DNA from: Polaribacter sp. MED152
GTDB lineage: Bacteria; Bacteroidota; Bacteroidia; Flavobacteriales; Flavobacteriaceae
Direction: 5' to 3'
NCBI RefSeq assembly: GCF_000152945.2
Contig: NC_020830.1
Location: 1,498,501 to 1,562,500, forward strand
Length of the DNA stretch: 64,000 nt
Part shown: in pieces, positions 36,798-46,605 of the stretch
Layout of the letters: each line of letters opens with the position of its first letter
How positions within the stretch are numbered: position 1 is the stretch's first letter
Notes under the pieces: model-generated
The model's input: only the letters and a program-made list of their open reading frames with translations
What the model was told of the DNA's origin: nothing
The model's database searches: none
Position numbers and translations under genes: made by a program

Positions 36798-37394
36798 TTA
36801 TTTAGAAAAATATTTATATTCCTCTTTTTTTGATAAATCAGTCACTTGATACAAAATTGTATTATTTATAGTAGTAGCTTGTAATACACCTCTAATTCTA
36901 TTAAAATAATACACGGAATCAATATCATTATTCTGAGTATATCTATTGTTAAATTTTAAATAAATAGAATCATTTTGCATGGTAAATGTTCCTTTATTTA
37001 TGCATCTATATGTTTTATATAAGGTTTTTAATTCGAAATCTTTATCGGTAAAAAGTGTAAGCTTTACATTGGTTTTTGCTGTAGCTGGAGATTTAAAAGC
37101 CAACTTTGGTGTTTTGAATAAATTATCATCATGAAAGCGTAATAAAAACAACAGCACAATTGTATACACGACTGCAATAAGTACAGGTCTGTAATTAAAA
37201 AGTTCTTTCTTTAGTGCAATGCCATATAAATTATTGAATAGCACCACCAAAAACACAATAACAAAGAGTAACGCAAACGCACCAATTACAATAATTTCTG
37301 TAACACCATAACAAAAATCTCCTGGATGAACTAGGTGGATTAATGGCAATAGTGCTATTAAAATGAGCAGGATGTATCTCTTTCTTATTTTCAT
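36798..37394 (-). CDS. hypothetical membrane protein
   Basis: A 198-residue protein with three predicted membrane helices (about 7-24, 32-54 and 68-86, the last LIAVVYTIVLLFLLRFHDD) and a C-terminal soluble domain of about 110 residues, apparently beta-rich (KLTLFTDKDFELKTLYKTYRC-type strands). I recognise no family. It is 31 bases downstream of the enoyl-CoA hydratase gene on the same strand and has its own terminator. Confidence 0.75.
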   Translation of the reverse strand: MKIRKRYILLILIALLPLIHLVHPGDFCYGVTEIIVIGAFALLFVIVFLVVLFNNLYGIALKKELFNYRPVLIAVVYTIVLLFLLRFHDDNLFKTPKLAFKSPATAKTNVKLTLFTDKDFELKTLYKTYRCINKGTFTMQNDSIYLKFNNRYTQNNDIDSVYYFNRIRGVLQATTINNTILYQVTDLSKKEEYKYFSK

Positions 37395-37425
37395 TAGGGG
37401 TCTTTGAATAAAGTAATATAGTGTA

Positions 37426-38196
37426 TTATTTTTTAGAAAACTTAGCCAATGCCTTTTTAGTGGCTTCAGATAGGACTAATTCTCCAGAAACCTTAGCTCT
37501 TTCTACAAGTAAATTTCCCCAATGATCTGTATTTTCCCAAAGCACTTTTTTCATTTCTGCCAAGGCTTGTGAATTGTACGAAGCTAGTTTCTGTGTAAAA
37601 TACTCAAGTTCTGTATCTAATTCTTTTGTATTTTCTAAAACCTTTGCATACAAACCTTTTTCTTTTGCCCAATAAGCATTTTTCCAATTGGTTGCATCTA
37701 AAGTTAATTCGCTCAAAGCAGCCAAACCAATTTTACGTTTTACTGCTGGCTCTATAACGAAAGGCCCAATACCTATAGTTAGTTCAGATAGTTTTATAGA
37801 CGCTGCTTCTGTTGCCAAAACATAATCGCAAGCTGCAGCCAAACCTACACCTCCACCCACAGTTTTACCTTGCACTCTACCTACAATTAATTTGCTGCAG
37901 GTTCTCATGGCATTAATCACATTTGCAAATCCAGAGAAAAATTGTTTTCCTTGTTCTAAATTTTCGATAGCAACTAACTCATCAAAAGAAGCACCAGCAC
38001 AAAAAGCTTTTTCTCCTTCAGATTTTAAGACAATTACAGCTACTGCATCATTAGTAGAAATAGCAGTAAATTCTTTTGCCAATCGATCTAATAATTCACT
38101 AGGAAATGAGTTACTGGCAGGATGTCCAAATTCTATAGTAGCAATATTTCCTTGAATATTGGTATATAAACTTCCATTTTGTCTTGTAGTAGTCAT
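37426..38196 (-). CDS. enoyl-CoA hydratase/isomerase family protein
   Basis: A 256-residue crotonase-fold enzyme. The two oxyanion-hole segments are visible: AFCAGASFDEL (about 65-75) and VQGKTVGGGVGLAAACDYVLA (about 107-127). A catalytic-type Glu stands in KLSELTIGIGPFV, but the second Glu of classical hydratases is not evident, so the reaction (hydratase, isomerase or another crotonase chemistry) is open. The C-terminal helical trimerisation part is present. No other fatty-acid or amino-acid breakdown genes are adjacent. Confidence 0.9.
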   Translation of the reverse strand: MTTTRQNGSLYTNIQGNIATIEFGHPASNSFPSELLDRLAKEFTAISTNDAVAVIVLKSEGEKAFCAGASFDELVAIENLEQGKQFFSGFANVINAMRTCSKLIVGRVQGKTVGGGVGLAAACDYVLATEAASIKLSELTIGIGPFVIEPAVKRKIGLAALSELTLDATNWKNAYWAKEKGLYAKVLENTKELDTELEYFTQKLASYNSQALAEMKKVLWENTDHWGNLLVERAKVSGELVLSEATKKALAKFSKK

Positions 38197-38244
38197 ATCT
38201 AAAGTTTTATCAAAAGTATGTTATTATAAATGAAAAATCAAAGT

Positions 38245-38278
38245 AAAAAGAAAGTCATTATGCGAACATAATGACTTT
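38245..38278 (-). terminator. intrinsic terminator of leuS
   Basis: AAAGTCATTATG (38251-38262) and its complement (38267-38278) form a perfect 12-bp stem with a tetraloop (UUCG on the transcribed strand), followed on the minus strand by a T-rich run. Confidence 0.9.
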
Positions 38279-38314
38279 AACTTCTTAAACAATTGAAATT
38301 GTAAATTACAATAA

Positions 38315-41266
38315 TTAACCTACAATATTTACAATTTTACCTGGTACAATTATTACTTTTTTAGGTGTTCTACCTTGTAATTGTGCCTGAGTTTTTTCGT
38401 GAGCCATTACCGTTTTTTCTATTTCTTCTTTAGATAAATCTAAAGACAATTCTAATGTAAAACGCATTTTACCATTAAATGAAATAGGATAGTTCTTTGT
38501 ACTTTCTACCAAATGTTTTGGTTCAAAAACAGGAAAAGGAGCTGTTGAAATTGAACTTGAATGCCCTAACTTATTCCACAACTCTTCTGTAATATGTGGT
38601 GCATATGGTGATAACAAAATCAATAAAGGTTCTAAGATTTCTCTTTTATTGCATTTTAGAGCTGTCAATTCATTTACTGCAATCATAAAAGTAGATACTG
38701 ATGTATTGAAAGAAAAATTTTCGATATCATCTTCTACCTTCTTAATGGTTTTATGTAATGTTTTTAATTCGTCTTTAGTAGCAGCTTCATCAGAAACTTC
38801 AAATTGTTCTCCATTAAAATTTAGTTTCCATAATTTTTTCAAGAATGATGAAACTCCAGAAATACCAGAAGTTTTCCAAGGTTTGGTTTGTTCTAAAGGC
38901 CCCAAGAACATCTCGAATAAACGCAAGGCATCTGCACCATATTCTAAAACAATATCATCAGGATTTACAACATTGTATTTAGATTTAGACATTTTTTCTA
39001 CTTCACGCCCTACTTTATACGTACCATCATTTAAAATGAATTGAGCATTTTTAAACTCTGCTCTCCAATTTTTAAAAGCTTCAGTATCTAATTCATCAGA
39101 AGCATTTACAAACGAAACATCTGAATGTATTCCACTTTTTATAATGGTTAATAATTCTGATTCTTGCTGATTTATAATTTTCTCATCCAATAAATATTCC
39201 AATACTATATTTTCAAACTCATCTGCATTTGAAAACAAATCTTTAGAAACAAATATCAACGGAATTTTAGCTTTTATATCATCAAAAGAACTGCTTACGG
39301 AACAACCCGATTTTACAAAAACATCTGCTTTATAAACAAAAGCACTTGTTCCCAAAATCATTCCTTGATTAATTAACTTTTTCGCAAATTCATCTACAGG
39401 TAGCACACCTCTATCAAATAAAAACTTTTGCCAAAAACGCGCGTATAATAAATGTCCTGTTGCATGTTCTGAACCTCCTATATATAAATCTATATTCTGC
39501 CAATAGGCTAAATTTTCCTTAGATGCGATTTCGCTGTCATTATTCGGATCCATATACCTATTAAAGTAATACGAACTACCAGCCCAACCAGGCATTGTGT
39601 TCAACTCTAATGGAAAAACAGTTTCATTATCAATCAACTCATTAGCAACAACTTCATTCGTTTTTGTATTCCAAGCCCAAACTTCTGCATTTCCTAAAGG
39701 TGGTTTACCATCTTCTGTTGGCAAATACTTTTCTACTTCTGGCAACACAATTGGCAAGTGCTTTGCATCAATCATTTGTGGCATTCCGTCTTTGTAATAT
39801 ACAGGAAATGGCTCACCCCAATAACGTTGTCTGCTAAATACAGCATCACGTAATCTGTAATTTATTTTACCATAACCAAAGCCTCTTTTTTCCATTTCGT
39901 AAATGGCAAGTTTCAGTGCTTTCTTATATTTTAAGCCTGATAAAAAGTCTGAATTTGCAATTACAGTACCTTCTTTATCTGCATGTGCAGCTTCAGAAAT
40001 ATCAACACCTTCAAAAATATTAGGAATAGGAATATCAAAATGTTTTGCAAAATCATAATCTCGTTGATCTCCACAAGGTACAGCCATTACAGCTCCTGTA
40101 CCATAAGATGCTAAAACGTAATCACCAATCCAAATTTGAACCTTCTCACCAGAAAAAGGATGAATTGCATACGCTCCTGTAAATGCACCAGAAATGGTTT
40201 TTACATCTGCCATTCTATCACGTTCAGAACGTTTGGCTGTTGCTTCTATATACGCTTCTACTTCTGCTTTTTGAGCATTGGTAGTAATTTTAGACACCAA
40301 CTCATGTTCTGGTGCTAATGTCATAAAACTAACTCCAAAAATAGTGTCAGGACGTGTTGTAAAAACGGAAATACTATCTTCAAAACCATCAATTTTGAAA
40401 GAAACCATTGCTCCTTGAGAACGACCAATCCAATTGGTTTGCGAATCTTTTAAAGGTTGTGGCCAATCAATAGTGTTTAAACCATCTAACAAACGTTGTG
40501 CATATGCAGAAATTCGCATAGACCATTGTGTCATTTTTTTACGAACCACAGCATGACCTCCTCTTTCTGAAACTCCGTTTACAATTTCGTCATTGGCTAA
40601 AACTGTTCCTAAAGCAGGACACCAGTTTACTTCTGTATCAGACAAAAAGGTTAAACGATATTGTAATAAAATTTCTTCTTTTTTGGTTGATGAAAAAGCG
40701 CTCCAATCTTCTGCTGAAAAAGAAATGATATCTTCATCGCAAACGGCATTAACTGTGGCATTTCCTTCTGTTTCAAAAATTGAAATTAAGGTTGAAATGT
40801 CTTCTGCTTTGTCTGAATCTTTATTGTACCAAGAATTGAATAATTGAATAAAAATCCATTGTGTCCATTTGTAATAATCAGGATTTGAAGTGCGTACTTC
40901 TCTACTCCAATCAAAAGAAAAACCAATTTGATCTAATTGTCTTCTATATGTTTTAATATTTTCTTCTGTAGTTTTTGCAGGATGTTGCCCAGTTTGAATG
41001 GCATACTGTTCTGCAGGCAAACCAAAAGAATCATAACCTTGTGGGTGCAATACATTAAACCCTTTATGACGTTTGTAACGTGCATAAATATCACTAGCAA
41101 TATACCCTAAAGGATGCCCAACATGTAAACCTGCCCCTGAAGGATAAGGAAACATATCTAACACATAATACTTAGGTAAATCTGAAGTATTAGAAGCTTT
41201 AAATGTTTGGTTTGCTGCCCAATATTTTTGCCAATTCTTCTCTATTTCTTGATGATTGTATTGCAT
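38315..41266 (-). CDS. leuS: leucyl-tRNA synthetase
   Basis: A 983-residue class I synthetase charging tRNA-Leu. The HIGH-type motif is in PYPSGAGLHVGHPLGY (His48-His51) and the KMSKS loop is near residue 760 (VEKMSKSKYNVVNPDD). The editing domain lies in between (TTRPDTIFGVSFMTLAPEH ... GTGAVMAVPCGDQRD). The protein is over 100 residues longer than the 860-residue E. coli enzyme. Extra segments are visible at about 145-205, before VNWCPALGTV, and at about 655-745, before KMSKS. A perfect -7 element lies 20 bases upstream. Confidence 0.97.
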   Translation of the reverse strand: MQYNHQEIEKNWQKYWAANQTFKASNTSDLPKYYVLDMFPYPSGAGLHVGHPLGYIASDIYARYKRHKGFNVLHPQGYDSFGLPAEQYAIQTGQHPAKTTEENIKTYRRQLDQIGFSFDWSREVRTSNPDYYKWTQWIFIQLFNSWYNKDSDKAEDISTLISIFETEGNATVNAVCDEDIISFSAEDWSAFSSTKKEEILLQYRLTFLSDTEVNWCPALGTVLANDEIVNGVSERGGHAVVRKKMTQWSMRISAYAQRLLDGLNTIDWPQPLKDSQTNWIGRSQGAMVSFKIDGFEDSISVFTTRPDTIFGVSFMTLAPEHELVSKITTNAQKAEVEAYIEATAKRSERDRMADVKTISGAFTGAYAIHPFSGEKVQIWIGDYVLASYGTGAVMAVPCGDQRDYDFAKHFDIPIPNIFEGVDISEAAHADKEGTVIANSDFLSGLKYKKALKLAIYEMEKRGFGYGKINYRLRDAVFSRQRYWGEPFPVYYKDGMPQMIDAKHLPIVLPEVEKYLPTEDGKPPLGNAEVWAWNTKTNEVVANELIDNETVFPLELNTMPGWAGSSYYFNRYMDPNNDSEIASKENLAYWQNIDLYIGGSEHATGHLLYARFWQKFLFDRGVLPVDEFAKKLINQGMILGTSAFVYKADVFVKSGCSVSSSFDDIKAKIPLIFVSKDLFSNADEFENIVLEYLLDEKIINQQESELLTIIKSGIHSDVSFVNASDELDTEAFKNWRAEFKNAQFILNDGTYKVGREVEKMSKSKYNVVNPDDIVLEYGADALRLFEMFLGPLEQTKPWKTSGISGVSSFLKKLWKLNFNGEQFEVSDEAATKDELKTLHKTIKKVEDDIENFSFNTSVSTFMIAVNELTALKCNKREILEPLLILLSPYAPHITEELWNKLGHSSSISTAPFPVFEPKHLVESTKNYPISFNGKMRFTLELSLDLSKEEIEKTVMAHEKTQAQLQGRTPKKVIIVPGKIVNIVG

Positions 41267-41286
41267 CTATTCTCTATTTAAGGGTG

Positions 41287-41294
41287 CAAATTTA
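41287..41294 (-). promoter_or_regulatory. -7 promoter element of leuS
   Basis: TAAATTTG on the minus strand matches TAnnTTTG exactly, 20 bases before the leuS start. The divergent M16 peptidase gene has only an imperfect TAAATTAG at 41355-41362. Confidence 0.5.
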
Positions 41295-41381
41295 CGTTTA
41301 TTCTATGAAAGAATAAATTCGAATTTTAACAATTCTACTCTTACAATCATTTTGTAAATTAGCCAGATAAATCCATCCAAA

Positions 41382-44216
41382 ATGAAAAAAATTTTTATTG
41401 CTTTATTAGTAACAGTTGGTTTAGTTGGCTGCAAAACGCCTTCTGAAGAAAAAACAAAAGAGTTAAGTGTAAATTATAAAAAAATTGAACTAGACAATGG
41501 CTTAGACGTTGTTTTTCATATCGACAAATCAGATCCTGTAGTGGCTGTAGAGTTGATGGTTCATGTAGGTTCTGCCAGAGAAATTGAAGGCAGAACAGGT
41601 TTTGCACACTTGTTTGAACACTTACTTTTTTTAGAATCAGAAAATTTAGGAAAAGGTGGTTTAGATAAAATGAGTGCAAGAATTGGTGGTTCAGGTGCTA
41701 ACGGTTCTACCTCTAGAGATAGAACAAATTACCTACAAACCGTGCCAAAAGATGCTCTAGAAAAAATGATTTGGGCTGAGGCTGATAAATTAGGGTATTT
41801 TATTAATACTGTAACAGATCCTGTTTTGGCGAAAGAAAAGCAAGTGGTTAAAAATGAAAAAAGACAAAGCATAGACAACAGACCTTATGGACATAATCAA
41901 TATGTGATTGATAAAAACCTATACCCAAAAGATCATCCTTACAACTGGCAAGTAATTGGTTCTTTAGAAGATTTGCAAAATGCAACTTTAGAAGACGTAA
42001 AAACATTTTTTAGAAAGTGGTACGTACCCAACAATTCTACTTTGGTTTTATCTGGTGATATTGACATTGAGCAAGCTACAAAATGGGTAAAGAAATATTT
42101 TGATGAAATTCCTAGAGGTGAAGAAATTGAACCACTAGCTAAAAGACCAGGTAAAGTAGCCGAAACTAAATTGTTGTATTATGAAGATAATTTTGCGAGA
42201 GTACCTCAACTAACTATGGCTTGGCCTAGTGTTGCTCAATACCACAAAGATTCTTATGCTTTAGAGGTATTAACACAATATTTAACCAATGGTAAAAATG
42301 CACCTTTCAATCAGGTTTTAATTGATGATTTAAAATTAACATCAAACACAACCATGTACAATTACACTTCTGAATTAGCAGGTCAAACACAACTAGTTGT
42401 AAGAGCTTTTAACGGAGTAAAATTAGATGAAGTAAAAGAAGGTATTGAAAAAGCTTTTGCGAAATTTGAAGAAGAAGGTATTTCTGAAAAAGATTTAAAT
42501 AGGATTAAAGCAGGTCAAGAAACGCGTTTTTATGGCAGTTTATCTAGTGTTTTGGGTAAAGGTACTGGCTTAGCTTCTTACAACACCTATACTGGTAATC
42601 CTGGTTTTGTAACTCAAGACATCAATAGCACTTTAGCTGTTACTGCAGAAGATGTAATGGATGTGTATAACAAGTATATTAAAGGGCAAAATTTTATTGC
42701 AACTAGCTTTGTACCAAGAAATCAAGCAGATTTAGCATTAACAGGTTCTGATTTGGCAGATGTGGTTGAAGAGAAAATTGTTATTGGTGCAGAAGAAAAA
42801 TTCGACCCTAAAATTGCTGCAACTTATGAAAAAACACCTTCTTCTTTTGACAGAAGTATAGAACCAGATTATGGAGAAACGCCTTCTTTGGCAGTGCCTG
42901 ATGTATACAAAGCTAGCCTAGAAAATGGCTTAAAAATATACGGAATAGAAAATGATGAAGTGCCTTTAGTGCGTTTTAATTTATCTATTAAAGGTGGCCA
43001 GTTATTAGAATCTATGGATAAATTAGGTTTGGCCAATTTAACTGCAAGTTTGTTAGAAAAAGGTACAGCCAATAAAACAGTAACAGAATTGGAAGAGGCT
43101 ATTCAAGAGTTGGGTGCCTCTATCAACGTATATTCGGGCACAGAAAACATTACAATAAGCGCAACTACTTTAGCTAAAAATTACGATAAAACATTAGCTC
43201 TAGTAAAAGAAATGCTTTTAGAACCAAGGTTTGATAGCAATGAATTCGATTTATTGAAGAAGGCCACAATAGCTCGTTTACGTCAGCAAGAAGCTAGTCC
43301 AAATGCAGTAGCTAGAAATACGTATAATGAGTTGATTTATGGTAAAGACAACATGCGTGCAAAAAATAATTTAGGGAGCACAGCTTCTGTAGCTAATATT
43401 ACTTTAGAAGATATAAAGAATTTTTACAACGCAAACATTTCTCCATCTGTAGCTAAAATGTTGGTAGTTGGTGATATTTCAGAAGCACAAGTAACTTCAT
43501 CTTTACAAGATTTAAATGATAATTGGATGGCAAAAAAGGTAACTATACCTGAATATAAAACACCAGATGCACCTACTGAACCAACTGTATATTTTTATGA
43601 TATTCCAAATGCAAAACAATCAGTTTTACAATTTGGTGCTCCTGCTTTGGCTGCAACAGATGAAGATTTTTATCCTGCAACTGTTATGAATTACATTTTA
43701 GGTGGTGGTGGTTTTGCTTCTAGATTAACTCAAGAATTAAGAGAAGGTAAAGGATATACATATGGAATTAGATCTGGTTTTTCAGGTTCTAATGCAAAAG
43801 GTGCTTTTACTATTTCTAGTGGAGTTAGAAGTAATGTAACTTTAGAATCTGCGCAAGCTGTAAAACAAATATTAGAAGAGTATCCAGAAACATTTTCTGA
43901 TAAAGATTTAGAAACTACAAAAAGCTTTTTAATTAAAAGTAATGCCAGGGCTTTTGAAACTTCTAGAGCCAAATTAAACATGTTATCGAACATGAGTGAA
44001 TATGGTTGGGAATCTGATTATGTAAAAGACAGAGAGGCTGTTGTAAACAACATGACTAAAGAGCAAATTAAAGCTTTGGCCAACAAATATGTAAATCCAA
44101 ATAAAATGATTTGGTTGGTTGTTGGAGATGCAGAAACTCAATTAGATAGAATGAAGGAGTTGGGTTATGGAGAACCTGTTCTTTTAAACAAACGTCAAGA
44201 AAAAATAAAGAAATAA
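41382..44216 (+). CDS. M16-family zinc metallopeptidase, two-domain lipoprotein
   Basis: A 944-residue envelope peptidase. A lipoprotein signal ends in LVGC (Cys17). The inverted zinc motif HxxEH is His76-Leu-Phe-Glu79-His80 in GFAHLFEHLLFLES, with the downstream Glu in the KEKQVVKNEKRQS helix. Two M16 halves are visible: residues about 35-480 with the active site and about 510-930 without the HxxEH motif, the usual inactive half that closes the chamber. Substrates are likely peptides in the periplasm. A strong terminator follows. Confidence 0.94.
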   Translation: MKKIFIALLVTVGLVGCKTPSEEKTKELSVNYKKIELDNGLDVVFHIDKSDPVVAVELMVHVGSAREIEGRTGFAHLFEHLLFLESENLGKGGLDKMSARIGGSGANGSTSRDRTNYLQTVPKDALEKMIWAEADKLGYFINTVTDPVLAKEKQVVKNEKRQSIDNRPYGHNQYVIDKNLYPKDHPYNWQVIGSLEDLQNATLEDVKTFFRKWYVPNNSTLVLSGDIDIEQATKWVKKYFDEIPRGEEIEPLAKRPGKVAETKLLYYEDNFARVPQLTMAWPSVAQYHKDSYALEVLTQYLTNGKNAPFNQVLIDDLKLTSNTTMYNYTSELAGQTQLVVRAFNGVKLDEVKEGIEKAFAKFEEEGISEKDLNRIKAGQETRFYGSLSSVLGKGTGLASYNTYTGNPGFVTQDINSTLAVTAEDVMDVYNKYIKGQNFIATSFVPRNQADLALTGSDLADVVEEKIVIGAEEKFDPKIAATYEKTPSSFDRSIEPDYGETPSLAVPDVYKASLENGLKIYGIENDEVPLVRFNLSIKGGQLLESMDKLGLANLTASLLEKGTANKTVTELEEAIQELGASINVYSGTENITISATTLAKNYDKTLALVKEMLLEPRFDSNEFDLLKKATIARLRQQEASPNAVARNTYNELIYGKDNMRAKNNLGSTASVANITLEDIKNFYNANISPSVAKMLVVGDISEAQVTSSLQDLNDNWMAKKVTIPEYKTPDAPTEPTVYFYDIPNAKQSVLQFGAPALAATDEDFYPATVMNYILGGGGFASRLTQELREGKGYTYGIRSGFSGSNAKGAFTISSGVRSNVTLESAQAVKQILEEYPETFSDKDLETTKSFLIKSNARAFETSRAKLNMLSNMSEYGWESDYVKDREAVVNNMTKEQIKALANKYVNPNKMIWLVVGDAETQLDRMKELGYGEPVLLNKRQEKIKK

Positions 44217-44234
44217 AACGTTTTCTCTTAAATT

Positions 44235-44270
44235 AAAAAAGGCTTTCAATTAATTTTGAAAGCCTTTTTT
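44235..44270. terminator. bidirectional terminator between convergent genes
   Basis: Arms 44235-44249 and 44256-44270 form a 15-bp perfect stem with A6 and T6 ends around a 6-base loop. It serves the M16 gene on the + strand and the lipoprotein gene on the - strand. Confidence 0.92.
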
Positions 44271-44289
44271 AATAATCAATATTTTATGT

Positions 44290-44712
44290 TTAAATACAAT
44301 TTAGATAATCTGAACCTCTTTCATATAAGGTTAGCTGTATTACTCCATCAGCATAAAAATTAACAATACTATTGTTACAGGTAAATTCAACTTCATACGT
44401 TTTTACATTTCCAAAATGGAAATCCATCGTTAAAAGATCACCTGAAATGGTATAATCTACAGTACCTGGTATCGCTTCACTTGTAAACTCATTATCTACA
44501 GCATAATAGGTAAATCTTTCTCCGTTTGAAAACGTATACATTACCCTATCCTCAAAATCTTTAAGCAACCATTCTTGCTTTTCTAAAACAGCTACTTTTT
44601 CATCTATAGTTAATGGTGCTCCATAATCATTTGAATCATCATTACAACTTGTAAATAGAATTACAAATGTTACTATAAAAAGCCCTACTACTTTGTTCAT
44701 TTTGTTTTTCAT
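44290..44712 (-). CDS. small hypothetical lipoprotein
   Basis: A 140-residue protein from the ATG at 44712 (an ATG at 44700 is also possible). A longer frame from a GTG at 44757 would put 15 polar residues before the signal peptide. The signal ends in the lipobox LFTSC, followed by an acidic spacer (NDDSNDYG). The remainder resembles small lipocalin-like lipoproteins of Bacteroidota (EKQEWLLKDFEDRVMYTF, then short strands), but that assignment is weak. It is the only gene of its unit. Confidence 0.75.
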   Translation of the reverse strand: MKNKMNKVVGLFIVTFVILFTSCNDDSNDYGAPLTIDEKVAVLEKQEWLLKDFEDRVMYTFSNGERFTYYAVDNEFTSEAIPGTVDYTISGDLLTMDFHFGNVKTYEVEFTCNNSIVNFYADGVIQLTLYERGSDYLNCI

Positions 44713-44827
44713 CTTGTTTGGTTTTAATTGGTTGCTGTAAATAAAAGAACAACCCACGTTTTGAGCAACTTAAACTACATCAAAAGGAAAATTATACGTT
44801 AAAAAGGAAAAACAAAGGTTTAAATTT

Positions 44828-45712
44828 CTACAAAGAAGCACCACTTGCAGTTACACTTCTATCTATTTTACGCATTAACCCTTGTAAAACTTTTCCTGGT
44901 CCAACTTCTATAAATTCAGTTCCTCCATCAGCAACCATAGCTTGTATACATTGTGTCCATTTCACAGGCGCCGTTAATTGTGCAATTAAATTACTTTTAA
45001 TTGTAGCTGCATCTGTTATAGCCATTGCTGCCACATTTTGATACACAGGACAAACAGGTTCGTTGAATGTTGTATTTTCTATTGCAGCTGCTAACTCTTC
45101 TCTGGCTGGCTCCATTAATGGCGAATGAAATGCACCACCAACAGGCAACAATAATGCTCTTCTTGCACCTTTTTCAGTCAATACTTCACAAGCTTTTTTA
45201 ACAGCTTCAATATCTCCAGAAATCACCAATTGACCTGGGCAGTTATAATTTGCTGCAACTACTACTCCTTCTTCAATAGCAGCACAGGTTTCTTCTACAA
45301 CAGCATCTTCTAAACCTAAAACTGCAGCCATAGTAGATGGTACATCTTCACAGGCTTTTTGCATAGCCAAAGCTCTTTTAGATACTAAGCGTAAACCATC
45401 CTCAAAAGAAAGTACACCATTTGCAACCAATGCAGATAATTCTCCTAAAGAATGCCCAGCAACCATTTCTGGCTGAAAATCATCACCCAACACTTTCGCT
45501 AAAATAACCGAATGTAAAAATATGGCAGGCTGTGTTACTTTAGTTTCTTTTAATTCTTCTGGTGTTCCAGTAAACATTACATCTGTTATCGAAAAGCCTA
45601 AAATATCATTGGCTTTCTCAAACATTTCTTTAGCCAAGTCTGAGTTTTCGTATAAGTCTAAACCCATGCCTGGAAATTGTGCTCCTTGTCCTGGAAAAAT
45701 ATATGCTTTCAT
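44828..45712 (-). CDS. fabD: malonyl-CoA:ACP transacylase
   Basis: A 294-residue cytoplasmic enzyme that loads malonyl groups onto acyl carrier protein for fatty-acid synthesis. It begins YIFPGQGAQFPGMG; the nucleophile is Ser88 in AGHSLGELSA, and the catalytic His is His196 in GGAFHSPLMEP. The start is the ATG at 45712. The longer frame from a TTG at 45760 overlaps a -7 promoter element (45758-45765). Other fab genes are not adjacent. Confidence 0.96.
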   Translation of the reverse strand: MKAYIFPGQGAQFPGMGLDLYENSDLAKEMFEKANDILGFSITDVMFTGTPEELKETKVTQPAIFLHSVILAKVLGDDFQPEMVAGHSLGELSALVANGVLSFEDGLRLVSKRALAMQKACEDVPSTMAAVLGLEDAVVEETCAAIEEGVVVAANYNCPGQLVISGDIEAVKKACEVLTEKGARRALLLPVGGAFHSPLMEPAREELAAAIENTTFNEPVCPVYQNVAAMAITDAATIKSNLIAQLTAPVKWTQCIQAMVADGGTEFIEVGPGKVLQGLMRKIDRSVTASGASL

Positions 45713-45757
45713 TGTAAGTTTTTTATAAGTTGATTTCTTTTCTAAATTTTCAAGCGA

Positions 45758-45765
45758 CAAAAATA
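45758..45765 (-). promoter_or_regulatory. -7 promoter element of fabD
   Basis: TATTTTTG on the minus strand matches TAnnTTTG exactly. It overlaps the TTG that would start the longer frame, which supports the ATG at 45712. Confidence 0.5.
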
Positions 45766-45850
45766 ATGAAATTTAGTTGAAGCTTCATCTTTGTTCTTCT
45801 CTGCACATTTTGCCTCTTGAACTTCAAACAAAATTTGTAACTTCGTTTGT

Positions 45851-46552
45851 ATGAATAAAAAAGACAAACAGGCTGCAGACCGAATTTACCTCATTCTAGC
45901 AGCACTTTTTATAGCATCCTTAGTGACCTCTAACTTAATTTTTCAAAAATTTTTTTACTGGTATCCTTTTCAACTAGAAGTATTTGATGTAAAATTATTT
46001 GAAGTTTCTGTAGGCCTATTGCCTTACCCAATCACCTTTTTAATTACAGATATTTTATCGGAAATTTATGGTAAACGAAAAGCAAATGAAGTTGTAATTG
46101 CTGGTATTTTTGCTTCTTTCTTTTCATTACTCATTATATATGTATCCAAAGAAGTACCTGCAACCTCTTGGTCTAAGGTAGATGACACCACGTTCGTAGA
46201 AGTTTTTGGTGCTGCACCTTTAGCTGTATTGGCTTCTATGTTGGCTTATTTATTTGCACAGTTTATAGATATTAGAGTTTATCATTTTTGGAAAAAACTT
46301 ACAAATGGGAAACACCTTTGGCTGAGAAATAATTTCTCTACATTTTCTTCTCAGTTTATAGATACAATGACTGTTCTTTTATTGCTTTGTTCTTTTGAAA
46401 TTATTGAATGGAATAAATTCTGGGGATTATTAATTAGTGGTGTACTTTTTAAAATAATCATTGCAGCTTTAGACACTCCGTTTTTATACTTGGCTGTTTA
46501 TGCATTTAGAAAACGATTCCGATTAAAAATAAATGAGGAAATTTTAGACTAA
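45851..46552 (+). CDS. yhhQ: queuosine precursor transporter (YhhQ/VUT family)
   Basis: A 233-residue membrane protein with about six helices. LVTSNLIFQKFF in helix 1, PITFLITDILSEIYGKRKAN and the FIDTMTVLLL segment are family signatures. YhhQ members import preQ0/preQ1 bases for queuosine tRNA modification. Very little space separates an imperfect -7 element (TAACTTCG, 45838-45845) from the ATG, so the mRNA may be nearly leaderless. Queuosine enzymes are not in the window. It is 53 bases upstream of the DUF547 gene and may be read into it. Confidence 0.9.
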   Translation: MNKKDKQAADRIYLILAALFIASLVTSNLIFQKFFYWYPFQLEVFDVKLFEVSVGLLPYPITFLITDILSEIYGKRKANEVVIAGIFASFFSLLIIYVSKEVPATSWSKVDDTTFVEVFGAAPLAVLASMLAYLFAQFIDIRVYHFWKKLTNGKHLWLRNNFSTFSSQFIDTMTVLLLLCSFEIIEWNKFWGLLISGVLFKIIIAALDTPFLYLAVYAFRKRFRLKINEEILD

Positions 46553-46605
46553 TCTTTTTGTAAAGTTCTAAAAAGTTGCTCGTCTAAAAAAGAAACCAAT
46601 CTATC

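Noticed and set aside
38649..39044. 131-residue open frame opposite leuS
   Set aside because: It lies fully within a well-supported gene and shows no family features.
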